Part shown: positions 33,143-46,700 of the stretch, in pieces
Position numbering within the stretch: position 1 is the stretch's first letter
Layout: each line of letters starts with the position of its first letter
DNA from: Sipunculus nudus
Lineage: Eukaryota; Annelida; Sipuncula; Golfingiida; Sipunculidae
Length of the DNA stretch: 64,000 bases
Assembly: GCA_026874595.1 (NCBI GenBank)
Contig: CM049311.1
Coordinates: 5,371,676-5,435,675, forward strand
Direction of reading: 5' to 3'
Program-made: the position numbers and the translations under genes
The notes under the pieces: generated by a model
What the model saw: only the letters and a program-made list of their open reading frames with translations
What the model was told of the DNA's origin: nothing
Database searches by the model: none

Positions 33143-34740
33143 GGGCTGTCCCACTTAGGCGACTCTACAGGCGACCAGGCTGTCGCCTCATGGTCGCCGA
33201 AAGAAAGGACCTCCGCTACGACAAATGGTTGACGAATGTCTGACGACAAGCTGCCGACAACCGGCGATACAGTCGCCGAGACTAAGGATAATCACCTACG
33301 ACAACCTACGACCACATCTACGACAACCTACGACCACACTGGCGACAACCCAGGACACCAGAATTCATGCCACGTCCACCCCCGTCAAGCTTCGACGAGT
33401 CTCTACCATGTGCTATGTGAGGAGCCGGACACAAGGATGGGCCTTGTTTCAAGGAACAACAGCCCACGACAATACACACGACAACCAAAGTCAGCTGGCG
33501 ACAGCCTACGACAGGACCTACGGCAACCTGCGTCAGCTGGCGACAGCCTACGACAGCACCTACGCCAGTAGAAGACAGACTACGCTCACTGGCGACAAAA
33601 AAAAACTGTCGCCTGAGAATTTTGAACATGTTGAAAATTAAGAGACGACAGCTTCGAGATCAGGCGTCTTGGGGCGACTACAAGCGACCATAAGTCGACA
33701 GCCTGGTCACCTGTAGAGTCGCCTACGGCCTACAAGCCGGGTTCACACTACAGACATGTGCTTGCAGACACTGGCCAGTGGTCACTTAAGGAGTATTCTG
33801 ATAGAGTGTTCAGACTGCAGATTTGTGTCAGTGGACATGCATGTGTATATCCTAATTGGTATGAGCTAAAATTGGATGAAGTAAATAGAACGGATAAAAT
33901 ATATAAATTCATCTTTGCAAAATTGAATATTTCAAAATTAGGCATACTTAGAGTGCGAATGGTAGTATATTTATCTGAAACGGTGAAATGGTATGGAGAT
34001 AATTTTATATAGGAAGTTTATATTTATAAATCACTTATAAAAAAAAAATAATATTCACAGTGTAATGGAATAATGAGTTGATGAGAACTTTACCTTTTTT
34101 ATACAGACCTGTATCCAATAATGTTGACCAGGATTTTCCAAATTAATGGTCTTAGTATACAGTAGTAAATGAAGATTCAGCTGAAATATATACTAACTAT
34201 TTCTCTATGTAAATACATTATTTCTCATAGAAAGTATAAAGTGTAGCTTAAAATTAAATTTTTGTCAGTGACTGTTTATAATTGTTCCTCTCTAAATTTT
34301 TATTCATCAATGATCTCACTTTAATAAACTTATGTAAAGTTTTTCAATTCTTAAATCTAATCCTGAAACAATAGGAAACAATATCAAATATTAATGATTA
34401 ATCTAAAAATGCCAAAGACTTCGAAAATATAAACTGTTGGTTTTAATATTACTTCTAATTTCACAATTATGCCTCTAATCTTCCCTCTTTGGCTATACAA
34501 ACAGTAGATCTGTGCATTGTAACTCATTAAAACCTCATTTAGGTCTAATGTTTCACCAGATGTGTTGTTGAGAATAGGACCAAGCTCTATTCCTCTCCGA
34601 CATCAGGGAAAGTATCAGTCACATGACCAACTTATAATATATGTCTTTGACCGGTTCACACAAGCAGATTTTGGATGAAGACTGTATAGTGTTGGCTGAC
34701 TTAAGTCTGTAGTGTGAGCCCGGCTTAAGTGGGACAGCCC
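33143..34740. mobile_element. Outer TIR element, interrupted by another element
   Basis: The left end GGGCTGTCCCACTTA (33143-33157) and, after an interruption, AAGCCGGGTTCACACTACAG (from 33734) together match the reverse complement of the right end (34740 backwards), which reads GGGCTGTCCCACTTAAGCCG followed by GGCTCACACTACAGAC. The TIR is about 38 bp once the inner insertion is removed. No transposase frame remains. Confidence 0.75.
33158..33723. mobile_element. Inner TIR element nested in the outer TIR (TA target)
   Basis: Ends GGCGACTCTACAGGCGACCA and its near-perfect inverted partner finish at 33723; the TIR is about 30 bp. TA dinucleotides flank both ends (33156-33157, 33724-33725), as in TA-targeting MITEs. 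The interior is full of CTACGACAAC and GGCGACAGCC repeats. The overlapping frames of about 100-138 codons are repeat artefacts. Confidence 0.8.
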
Positions 34741-35140
34741 TACAACAGGTACTTAAACCTCATTTGTACCGAAGGCGATTAGATTGTTTAATGCATGCAT
34801 ATATAAATACATCACAATATTCTTACTTCATTTTTATTTTGAAGCACTCTGATATCACCCGCAAGGCAAATTCCTGTATTGGTATGGAATAAATCTTGTA
34901 TATTTTATTTTATTTATCTTATAATGCATATTACACCAGGATAACCTATTCAGCATAAGCTGTTTTTCTATAGGGCCCTGGGCTAAAACAATCATAAAAT
35001 ACATAGTTAAACATAAATAAACAACAAATAAATGAAAACATGTGAAATAATGACAAAATGTGACACATTTTACAAAAAAAATGAAATACAATTAAATGTA
35101 TAAAAATATACACAAAGTATTATAAATTATCTAAAATTGT

Positions 35141-35142
<2 letters not shown>

Positions 35143-35196
<54 letters not shown>
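35143..35196. repeat. (TA)n microsatellite left of the CACTA-like element
   Basis: A pure TA run ending directly at the element's first base. A short TA run continues at 39072-39085 after its last base, so the element probably split one tract. Confidence 0.9.
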
Positions 35197-35199
<3 letters not shown>

Positions 35200-35818
35200 T
35201 CAAAGAACGAAAGGTGCTTCAAAGAACTCAATAGGGTTCTTTACGTTGTCACAAATATGGAACCCTATTTGGTTCTTTAAAGAACCCTATGATAGGGTTC
35301 TTTCAAAGAACCCTATGATGGGGTTCTTTAAAACACCCTTGGGTTCTTTAATTTAACCCTTTGATAGGGTTCTTTAAAACACCTCAAGGGTTCTTTAAAA
35401 GAACCCTATGCAAGGGTTCTTTAAAACACCTTCAGGGTTGTTTAAACAACTTTATATTATCTTGATCGTAGGGTTCATTAAAGAACCTAATAGAGCTTTG
35501 GGGCACCTTTAGGGTTCTTTAGATACCCCCCCCCCCTTTTTTTGCTGATTACAAAAATTATTCATACTGATTTCATATTGATACTGAGTTCATATTGATA
35601 AACAAAATCTTATACTGATATGGGGTCCAGACTACTGGGTTAAAAAATAAATACAAATACCATAATATACATTAATAATATATTTATTTGCATTTATTTA
35701 AATATTAAAATTAATATATATTGAAGCACAAGGATGCCTCTATACAAAACAGGTTACATAACCCTTAATATACATGTACATAATATGAGAGGTAATCATA
35801 CCATTTATTATTTCTTTT

Positions 35819-35907
<89 letters not shown>

Positions 35908-35971
35908 GATGAAAAGAAACATATATTTATGAATAAATCAATCAATGTCCCACAATTATCTATTCATATAA

Positions 35972-36035
<64 letters not shown>

Positions 36036-38546
36036 CCTCTAAGATCCTATAAGTAATAAAGATGAGAATTTCAAACCTGATTGTTTCTAAAATGTCATGC
36101 TTGTCTTTGAATGTCATTAAATTAAAATTATTTTAAAATCTGCTACATATTGTTTAAAAACACAAATATGTATATTCTATATGTGGTGAAACTTTTACTG
36201 GAAGAATTATATATTACTGTCATCACGTTAGGTGGAATCATCATCATATTAAAGCAATATATGCTGCATCCCTGGGTGTGATACTATATATATAGTATAT
36301 TTGAAAAAGGATTTCTTTTCAGTTTTAGCTTATTATATTGGCTAGTAGCAATTATTTTTCTGACTTTCAGTCATACTCCATGTATATATCCAACCCATAA
36401 ATGTAAGGATAAAAATAAGCATCTTTCATTAGAAAGCATCAATCCATGCGCACCCAAGGTCAACTTGAAGCTGGATGATGGTTGGCAATAAATGTAAGGT
36501 TCAATTTTAATGCTGTTCATTACCCTGTGTTTGTTTATGTTTAACAGGATTATATTCTTTGCATGTGCTTACATAATCATTTTTAATCGTTTGTGCAAAA
36601 ATGCAATCGATTTTGAAAGAAAACGACATATCATTGATGTAATCGATTAATCGGCACACCACTATAGGTAATAGGTCCATTAATGCGTTAGCTCTGTGGG
36701 CAGCCTCACAACAGATATAGGCACAGCCCCAGAGCTTTTAAGTCCAAAATCAAACTCCTCTAAAACAGAAAAAGTCTTTCACAGTGACATTTTGGGTACA
36801 GAAACCCATATGCCAAATAGGCCGCCATCACAAGGGCAATCCCCATCGAAACGTATACGGAGCCGTCATCACAGGTGAGATTACAGCTACTGCCACCACG
36901 TGCAACTCGTCATCATGGAGTACATCCTGACCACCAGTGAACTTTAGTATTGGTATTGCGACGTTTCTTCCTGTAACAGAAAATGCAGATTGTTACACAT
37001 TCCAATATAAATAAAAGCAGCCATTATATTCAGAGGATTTTGAAGTAACCCTAAAGTTGTCTATAGGTTACAGAAAAAGTAAGTCTGTTTACATTAATTT
37101 TGTTATTTGTATATAAAACGTAAATGTTAAAACAGTCCCAGTGTTAGCGGCCCTGGGTATTTATTTTTTGCATTATAAAGACGGACAAAACCTGTTTTTC
37201 TAGCGCAGCATTGCAGAAAGTTAGGTGTGCCAAAATAGAGGAAAATATCCCCACAAACAACAGATAGATAGATAGATAGATAGATGGATGGATTGATAGC
37301 TAAATTTCAAAGGTAAAGAGGCATGTTTCACTGTGCCTCTGCCCCATGAAGTTAGTAATATTTATATATTATAGTAATATTTTATATTTACCATGTGCAT
37401 GGTGTACACATTGCAACCTACATCTGGTATTACCATCGATATCAACACATTTTAAAAAGTACTTCCCCTAACCATAATAGTATAATAGAACATCAGTTAT
37501 AGAACCTCTTACATACACAGAACACATACATGCACATACGCACACTCACACACACACATATATATTTATATACACATATATATATATTATACATATATAT
37601 ATGTATATATATGCACAAACATATATTAAAATAATTGTGCACACAAATATATGTAAGTATACACTTCACACAAACATACATACACCCAACTTGTATATCC
37701 GCAAACATTGGCCTACAAACAACGTATTGGAGAGGTTTGATAATTACAATGTCAAAAGGGAATCTATGCCCGGGCCATGTTGGAAACTTGCCTGGGGTAC
37801 AGTGATACATCCACGATACTATAGTGCTGACACAAGCTGTGTATATACCCATTATAAATATATGTCCTGTATATTATCCATGCTCTGTATACAAGTACAC
37901 AGTACACTTAAATGATATAATATAACATCTGTGTTACAAATAATCAAAACTGATTGTGTATCGTCAAAAACATATACTGTGCATTTTTCTTACAGCGATG
38001 CATCCCGATATATAACTTGCAACTTTAAAGCTCAATTAAGTGTTATAACACATGTAGATGATATATAGTATTTCTTTCCAGATAGAGTAAACAAATATTC
38101 AGGGGGGAAAATAATACATTCAAAAACTTACCTTATATTCTTCACTGTCTGTTTGTGACGTTACTGGCTTGCAGTCTGTACAGTACTTCAGCTGAACCTG
38201 GATCTGTCTACACTGGTCAGCACTGGTCAGCACACTGTTCTAAATACCCGGCACTTGTATGATTGGAGCGGAAGCGTATCAATTTACGATTAAGCAATGT
38301 CAGTGAGAGTCGTCGCCTCGTTTTACATAAATGCAGCTGAAAAATGCTGTTTACACTACACGCCAATCGCACAGAAATGCTGAAAATTGTGAGAGGCAAG
38401 TGATTGCCGTGTTGTGTAACCCTGGCTAGAGTTTGTCATATTTCCATTTTAAATGTATTGATAATAATTATTAATATTTAAAAAAATAACAAGAGTACCA
38501 ATTTTGGTTCAGATTGTATATCACTGCTGAAAAAGTATACACTTAC

Positions 38547-38613
<67 letters not shown>

Positions 38614-39071
38614 ACCGTAAAATCTTTAATGGCCAAAACTAATTCAGCAACGAATTACTTTCTAGACTATTTCTAGTAAGAGTAACTGCATGCTTATTTA
38701 ATTTAAAAAAAACTTATATTTCCCTAATCATAATATCATGTAGACCTGTATTCGGACCACACTAATAATTATCAATACAACTTTTTTAATACTTGAGTTC
38801 AACCTTTAAATTTAAACACCTTTATATCTCTAAGGAACGCCTTGTCTCTCGGAAGCGTTTAATTTATCAGGTTATAGAATCACTTCTTGATATACCCTGT
38901 TTTACAAGAAGCACTTCCAAAGAACCCTCATGACTCTCAAAGAACCCTAAATCATCCCAAAGAACCCACCTATATTTAAAGAACCCTGTTTTGCCTCATA
39001 ACACCCTAGAGTTCTTTACTCAACCCTGTGGTTCTTCAAAGAACCCTCAAAAACCCTTTTTTCTTAGAGTG
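35197..39071. mobile_element. CACTA-like (EnSpm) non-autonomous element
   Basis: It starts CACTCAAAGAACGAAAGG and ends CTTAGAGTG (reverse CACTCTAAGAAAAAAGGG). Both ends contain many subterminal GGGTTCTTT / AAAGAACCC words: more than ten in 35210-35520 in both orientations, and about eight in 38915-39050. CACT termini plus dense subterminal repeats are characteristic of the CACTA superfamily. The 3.9-kb interior has (CT)n at 35824-35860, long (TA)n runs (35861-35902, 35973-36033, 38550-38612) and (GATA)n near 37262, but no transposase. The superfamily call is an inference. Confidence 0.7.
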
Positions 39072-39085
39072 TATATATATATATT

Positions 39086-39676
39086 TGACGTTATCGTACT
39101 CAACCGTTTCCGCAGCGGCGTACACATATAACCTCATTTCCGTCCGGGGCAGTCTTACAAAATATAGATTTATATTTGAAATGCGATCTTAAAGATAAAA
39201 TAACTCCTACATATAGGTCTGGGTGAAAGATTGTTAATATTCGCGTTACATAAAAGATTATGCAGGTCATATTAACATTAAATTCTATAACAAGTGGTAA
39301 ATCAAAAGACACAAGATTTTGGTATAGTATTAATATATTCACGACAGGGTTAACGTTTGTATTTTAACGAGACTGCATGGTGAAAGAGTATGGGGAATCA
39401 TGGAAAAGTGCAATTCGGGTTGTTTTAGGCTGTTTTAATATAATGGAATTTTTGGGAATTTTGAGTTCAAGAGTAGAAATTCTTTATACATTCCATGGAA
39501 AGAGCAACAGAATTTGTCATATTATTTTCCGCACCCTGTTTAAGACACCCCACCCCTAGTATACCACCGGGGCCATTGGTCTTCTGGCAGGGTGTATCCT
39601 TGGTTATATAGTGCCCCGGGGCACTCCCCGTTGAGGGGTCATAATTGGGTGATTCGACTCCCCTACGTTTTCAGTG

Positions 39677-39767
<91 letters not shown>

Positions 39768-40461
39768 TTTCTGTAAACGTTGACAGTCCTAAAATCCACG
39801 CCTATGCATTACTGGTCAGATTATCGATAGCGTTCTGACGTTCTTTCATAAAAAATAACAACAGGTCTGTATTTCTTCTTGAGTAGCTTACTTCTATATA
39901 TAGAGATCGTTCGCAAATCATTTGTTTGGTTCCACTGCCCGGTTTATAATTCCTGAAATACTTAAAATTGGACACACAGCCAAAAAACACCAAACATTTA
40001 GATTTTCTCACCAATGTTGAAAAAGGCCAAATTTGTACTTTTTTAGGAATTTATTGTGCCACTTTATTATTTACTAATCCCGATATGCCCCCCCCCCCCC
40101 CAAGAAAAAAAAATGTGCCGCCCGGGGCGGACCATGCATCCCTGCCGCTGTCCCTTACAAGTGCCACTGCGTGTCGCGTTTCCCTCTTGTGTTTCATAAG
40201 TTGGAGCTTTATTTAAACATTAATGTTATTTCCTAATTGCATATTTAATTGTATATAAATATATTTTTATATAAATATCAAATCAATCGTTTATACACGT
40301 TTGTTTGTCAGTGTAGATGTTTGTTTCCTGAATAGTCATGTAAATCTTTATGCAACAAATATAAATCTAGAAGTCCATGAAGTCCTCCCCATATAACATC
40401 TACATATAGGTATATAACGAATTATTATGTATGGTACTAAATAACTTTTCGAACCCATATC
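39086..40461. other. Spacer with a long (TA)n tract
   Basis: A TA run of about 85 bases occupies 39680-39764. A CCCC-rich stretch is at 40088-40101. No gene recognised. Confidence 0.55.
39680..39764. repeat. (TA)n microsatellite
   Basis: About 42 uninterrupted TA units, the longest pure tract in the window. Confidence 0.9.
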
Positions 40462-40467
40462 CAATAT

Positions 40468-42366
40468 TACGGTGGCTGATTTAGGACACAGAAAAAAAAA
40501 ATATTTATCTCGAGATCTCGAGATAACATCTCGAGATCTCGACATAGAATTTCGCAAAAAAAAATTTTAGGAAGCAAAAAAAAAAAATTTTAGGAAGCAA
40601 AAAAAAAAATTTTAGGAAGCAAAAAAAAAAATTTTACGAAGCAAAAAAAAAAAATTTTAGGAAGCAAAAAAAAAAATTTTAGGAAGCAAAAAAAAAATTT
40701 TTAGGAAGCAAAAAATAATTTTTAGGAAGCAAAAAAAAATTTTTAGGAAGCAAAAAAAAAACATTTTAGAAAGCAAAAAAAAAAATTTTTAGGAAGCAAA
40801 AAAAAAATTATCTTTCGAGATCTCCAGAAAAAATGTCACACTTGTACGAACCATTCGAAGCTGAATTGACATAAAACAAAGCAACCTTATGGGGACAGTA
40901 TACGTTAAGAGTGCTTACTATTGCAATTATAAAACAAAGACCATGTATACTGTGTTTAACTGAACGGTAATACAATATAATTAATTTAAAATCAATCAAG
41001 TTTGTATATCCCCTGAGATAAGGCGAGTTGAAGAAAAGTTCAATATAAATTCAATATTTAATATTCATATCCGTAAGGAAGATGTCAAAGCCTAAAGAAT
41101 CTGAAACATTCTACCTGAACGGCGGATTCGGAGCCATGTCTGTTAAATCACTCAAATAGAAATGTTTAGGTCTGCATGCATGCATTGTGGGTACCTTATT
41201 ATTTTAAGAATACACACAAATATGAGCTTCTTATAGAAACACGCTTTTTGTACAATTTCTTTCAGCTTTTGTTTTATTGAAATGGTGTGTCGTTTTATGG
41301 AACATGTATTAGACCATCATAAATTAAAATATGCTAAAACTGATTACTGTGTTTTCGGGTAGGTACGCTGGGGGGGGGGGGGGGGTCGGGGAGGGACGTT
41401 GCTTCAGCCCCTAAAGCCCAAGTCTTGATCCACTATAGCTCTTACTATAGCTCAGATTAATTTAATCAACCTATCTTCATAAATGTTTTATATTCATAAA
41501 TAAACGGTTTAAAATTTAAAATTTCATGATTTTTCTTCAGCAAAATGCTCTGCTTTGGTCTTAAAGTCGCTATTCACCTGCCTTATTTATAGAATCTTTG
41601 TAATACAGGCTAACTCTGCATATACATATTAAAGAAGTGAAAGTAATCATAAACATAATCTAGGTAAACATAATCTATTAATCTTTCATAAAAATGAGCC
41701 AATGCCATGGGTAAAGGCGGTGTCTTTGTCTATATCCACGTTTTTTTATAACATGGGTCGGAGGGGGGGGGGGGTGCAAAAATTGCCACCGATCGTAATA
41801 GAAAGACGTCCGGCAGAAACATCTGGCTTCAATTCAGAGATTACAGATTTCTGTAAATGACAAATACTGCATTGCTTCACATGCTCTAACGAATATCAAC
41901 TAGTGATCTTTCAATAACTCGGTTACATGTTTTTATCTGTATGTTAACACTTGCTCAAGTGGCTTGTATACAAGTAGCCTTTAGATAAAATGTTTATACG
42001 TCAAAGTGACGTTATAAGACCCATTCCCAGCTGGGGTTTCTTCCTAAATTTTTTTTTTTGCTTCCTAAAAATTTTTTTTTTTTGCTTCATAAAATTTTTT
42101 TTATGCTTCCTAAATTTTTTTTTTTTGCTTCCTAAAATTTTTTTTTTGCTTCCTAAAATTTTATTTTATGCTTCCTAAATTTTGTTTTTTTGCTTCCTAA
42201 AATTTTTTTTTTGCTTCCTAAAAATTTTTTTTTTGCTTCCTAAAAATTTTTTTTTTTGCTTCCTAAATTTTTTTTTTTGCGAAATTCTATGTCGAGATCT
42301 CGAGATGTTATCTCGAGATCACGAGATAAATATTTTTTTTTTCTGTGTCCTAAATCAGCCACCGTA
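40468..42366. mobile_element. TIR element with tandem-repeat arms and 6-bp TSD
   Basis: It begins TACGGTGGCTGATTTAGGAC and ends with its reverse complement. CAATAT lies directly outside both ends (40462-40467, 42367-42372). Arms of about 340 bp match: CTCGAGATCTCGAGATAA palindromic words, then about eleven (left) and ten (right) tandem copies of a 22-base unit containing TTTTAGGAAGC and an A run. The 1.2-kb centre has no transposase and includes G runs near 41370 and 41764. The phenylalanine-rich frames of the right arm are artefacts. Superfamily unresolved. Confidence 0.85.
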
Positions 42367-42372
42367 CAATAT

Positions 42373-43190
42373 ATCCCAACTCTCAACATAGTATTTTCTG
42401 GTGTAAGTATATATTAAACTGCGAGAATTTAATTCGATTTCTTAAAAAACTATTTCCCCGTTAATATTAGTAAAGGATCAACAGTGGTGATTCGTAATAT
42501 AAATGGATCCTGAAACGGATCTTGCAACGGATCTCGCAGAACTTTATATCCTGAACAAAACCAAACATTACACAAACTTAACAACTGCCTCTTAATTGAT
42601 TACATGATGTTTAGATATGTTCTTTTTATATTTCAATGTCTTCTATGTAATGAAAATGTGTCTAACAGCATTTTTATTCTTTTACACTATATACTGCATG
42701 ATATATGTATTCGATAAAGCAATGTGTCATGTCTAATCTGTATGATGTATATATTTTTTTTTTAATTTTTTGTGTAATTGACTTTACCTAGGACCCGATT
42801 GGAAAACAGCAAATCAGGTGAATAGGCTATCTTGGTAAAACATGTTTGAAAATTAAAAAAAAAATTAATAAAAATTTATGCAGTCGTAAATAATAGGACA
42901 AATTATTGCATGCTGCATATCTGGGCAACGGTTACATTACTTTTGCGTGTTGATAACAAATAAGCAAAAAAAAAAAAAGCACCGAGCAACCAATTAAAAA
43001 AAATCGCCATCTTTGCTTAGACGTTTAAATCCAACGTGTAATGTATGTATTAATATATGTTTCTAAAATATTATAATAATATTTAATTTTACACTAATAA
43101 TGATAAAAACAAAACAGCAATTATTATCTTCCTTTGTGTTTCTTCTTTCTTTGTAATTGCCCCTGAAAACTGTCACATGAAAAGATCATC
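42373..43190. other. AT-rich spacer
   Basis: No gene or repeat recognised apart from A/T runs. Confidence 0.5.
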
Positions 43191-43195
43191 CTTGA

Positions 43196-43335
43196 AGTAT
43201 AGCCTAGACAGTCGAGTGGTAACAAGCTCGGCTCTCTCCGCTGGCGACCTGGGTTCGTTCCGGCGTGGCTATGAGAGTGCATTGGTTGTAATGGCCCGTC
43301 CCGTGTATTCTCCGGATCCTCTATACCACTGAACA
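43196..43335 (+). mobile_element. Probable tRNA-derived SINE (second family)
   Basis: GAGTGGTAACAAGCTCGG resembles a pol III A box and GGGTTCGTTCC a B box, about 40 bases apart, with a non-tRNA body ending CTCTATACCACTGAAC. It cannot fold as a functional tRNA as far as I can see. Confidence 0.5.
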
Positions 43336-44408
43336 CAACGGAACGCCACCATCTGTGTCAGGGAGAGTGTTTATTTATTAATTATTATAATTATGTATAA
43401 TCTAAGTCTGTACAACCTATGTAAAATAAATAAAGAACTAACGTAGTTAATAAATTTGTGTAATAAGATCAATGATTTAGATACAGAGGCTACTAAAATC
43501 TTAATATAAATACAAGTACCATATATGAGTCGTACGATCAACTGTGGCAAACGTTATGTTCCTGTTTGTGAAGTATACAGTTGGTATTTTACCGTTCTAG
43601 GGCGGGGGAGGGGGGGGGGGGCAATTCTGCCATCCGTCACTTCAGCTGAAACAGACAACGGCGAGAAATTAAAATGAAGAATCCTGAAAGAAAAGCCAAA
43701 CCGTTCCTGTACACAAGAGACTTTGTAATTAAACACTGTTAAACATGGGGCTTTTAACGGCATAATTAACTGCATGTCCTCGTTTATATTGATCAACTGA
43801 ATATTCTATACCGTATACGGCACGGTACTGAAACTGTCTGAGACAGAACGCGCACCAATTACCCCCGCGTGATGCTGATACAGCAAAAGCTGATAACACC
43901 GAGCCGAGATGGGACGGGCAGGTGGACAAATTGAACATGGGATCAGCTGCAGACCACGTGACTAGGCTGAGCAAACAGTTCCCGCCCCGCTCATCAGGGC
44001 CGACCACAGATCAATAACCAAGACAAAAGTAACGGGAGCTATAATTATACGCGACACAAGAGAACCGCTTTACCGGTTTTGCTTACATTATTGTGCATGC
44101 AGCAGTGAAATGCAGTTTCTTTTATCCCCCGTCGTTTCGGCAGGGAAGGGGTAGAAAGGGTCAGCTTTGTCAGTCGGTCTGTCCGTCTGTTCGTAACTTT
44201 TAAAAATCACGAAAAAAGTAACCAAGGTCCTTTTTTGATTAGCATGAGGGTTTTCTAAAATGACTATACAGTTTTTATAATCTTCGGTAGTTGTTATACC
44301 AATCATTCGATAAAGAAAATATGATTTTTATACACATTTTTTATGCAAAATAAAAACTTAAAACCCACGGTTCAGATCCACTCAAGTGTATCATATCGGT
44401 TTATAAAG

Positions 44409-44486
<78 letters not shown>

Positions 44487-45879
44487 GATCTCGGTTACTT
44501 TTTTTGTTTAATTTGAAATTTAATTTTAAACGTTTTCTCACCAATTAATCGTTTGAGCCACACTTGCTTCAAGTATTGGTTTTCATGAATGGTCTCCTTT
44601 TGGTGAAAATATAAAATGGTGATAAAAAAACACAGAAATTCGGTAATAATATACCACAATAAATTAGATATTGTAAATTCATATTTTTCAAACATCAATA
44701 ACTGTTAATATATTACAATTTATAAGCAACATGCTCTAGGATAAGAAATTAAGCCATGGCCGCATAAAATAAAATCTCCTCTTTTGGTCATACATTAGAA
44801 AATGTTAGAAAGAAAATACAATATGAACAAAATATGCATAATGCTTATGAATTCCCCGTTTAAAAATATACCTATATATCTATATACATGTGTATACCTA
44901 TACCGAGATATACCAAAAATAAACATATTGAATATGTTCATTAAAGGACTGACAATGTGATAGAGAGGATATTAAGTTTTTTTGTTCCACAACAGTATCT
45001 GTGATTCTGGGTGTCATAGAACTAACAGCTCATACATTGGCTATCTTTGCGAAGCGTCTCCTTTTTCATTGATTCAATCTATTTTATCAATAATTTTTAA
45101 TACAGGCTAGTTGCAAAATTTACAATGACACACACACACAACGTCAATAGCATGATACAACTTCCTGTGGAGAACCTTTCAGAACAAATATATTAATATT
45201 TATAATGACCACTTATATTTCTGGAATGTTTATGATATTAAAATGACCACAATACACATGCACAAAAAAGGGTCTTCCAGAAACCTGAAAGTTTTTTTTT
45301 AATGAAATTAGTGTTTTGGAAAAAAGAAATGGTTCCTCCTCGGATTTCATAGAAGTTTCTTAAGCTAACTGTGCAGGTAACACCTCTGTAAAGTTCCTAT
45401 ATAGAACAAAGCACGTATACATATATATGAGGTTCCTTGTCGTATAGCTAGAGGGACATGTGAGGAACGTTAAGATGTATGGGTTCGGTACCTCCATGAA
45501 CCTTTTGAGTCATGTTTCATACTGTGACGTTCGTGTTTTTTTTTCTTTTGAAAGATTCGAAATGGAATATGACTAATTTGGAGACTGAAAGTTTTAGCGA
45601 ATAAGACTTTTCCGCTTTTATAATTTGAATGATAATTGTTATGCATATTTAATATCATATTCTAATTATGCCAAAATGGATATATGAAAATTACGAAGAA
45701 AATGTTTTTGTTTTTTTTTGGATATCTTAATATTTTTTCCAAACAGGCCACAAGTTAAGCTCTTGCATGCACACTTGCACAAAAAATCATCATATTTTCG
45801 ATGTGTGTTGCAGGATCGGGAGAATTTGTGAGAAGGTCTGTGCACACAAATGCACGATTAAAATGGTATATCGAACATT
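43336..45879. other. Spacer, no genes recognised
   Basis: Mostly AT-rich. A GC-richer patch at 43840-44040 has a 92-codon minus frame without family features. A (TA)n tract spans 44412-44478, and there is a G run at 43601-43621. Confidence 0.5.
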
Positions 45880-46700
45880 TTATCTGTGACGGTCTGTGGT
45901 TGGAGAGTTTAAAGTTCACGTTACATCTAACCCTATCAACAGTCCATTACCGTTAATCCACAGTGATCATGGTCTAAATCCCATATCAGTGATCAACACA
46001 TTCGGCTTGGGCCGACCTTTTTATCTTTCGTGGTTATTCTGAAAGACAAGGGATGGATTAATGCATTTCCCTGGAAAGCGATCAATCAGACAGTTTTTAA
46101 GCCAGGTTCACGTTACCGGCCCTTGAAGCTTCTCAAGTAGCGTGCAGGTAAACCCATCCAAATTATGACAGATGTACTCTGTTTTCGGACCGGGCCAGTT
46201 GACCTATGAACAAGGGGCGGTGACCTTTCATTGTCGTCTGCTGTACGCACCGGCAAATCTCGCGCCCGCGAGATCACACTAAACCTATTACAATGACCCC
46301 CTTTGTTAAAACAAACTATCTCTGATGCTTGGCCAACGATTAAGGCGGGCTAATACATGCGCAAATGTTTTCGTTGAATTTCAAGCTCCCAGAGCGAATT
46401 GCCTGTCCATTAACACTTAATCTGGTTAACGGCATCCGATACAAGTGGCACAATGGCGCCCTCCATTGAGCGTAAAGTACACTTGTAAAGGCCAAAGCTC
46501 ACATCAAAAGGTGTGACGCACGGACTGCACGTGACCCGCGCGCTTCAGAACGTCAACCGCGCATGCTGGATAAATGTTCAACAAGTCCGCCCGGACGCGC
46601 GACATGCGACGGATTTTGGTTGACGCACGCCACGCGTAACTCAGCCGACCGCTAATTATGCAAGAGTCAAGTTAGCCGTTCACCGCTTACGCGATGTTTG
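45880..46700. promoter_or_regulatory. GC-richer ORF-less island, candidate enhancer
   Basis: About 800 bases of mixed composition with CpG-containing words, no ORF and no repeat signature, about 3.2 kb before the proposed first exon of the bHLH gene. It contains TAATTATGC and CAGGTAAAC-type motifs. Candidate cis-regulatory DNA; inferred from composition and location only. Confidence 0.35.

Noticed and set aside
33225-33641. 138-codon frame as a gene
   Set aside because: It lies within the repetitive interior of the inner nested element and overlaps other frames equally long.
41990-42391. Phenylalanine-rich membrane proteins
   Set aside because: They are translations of the T-rich tandem arm of the TIR element.
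43196-43270. Functional tRNA gene
   Set aside because: A- and B-box-like words exist but I could not form a cloverleaf; a SINE is more likely.
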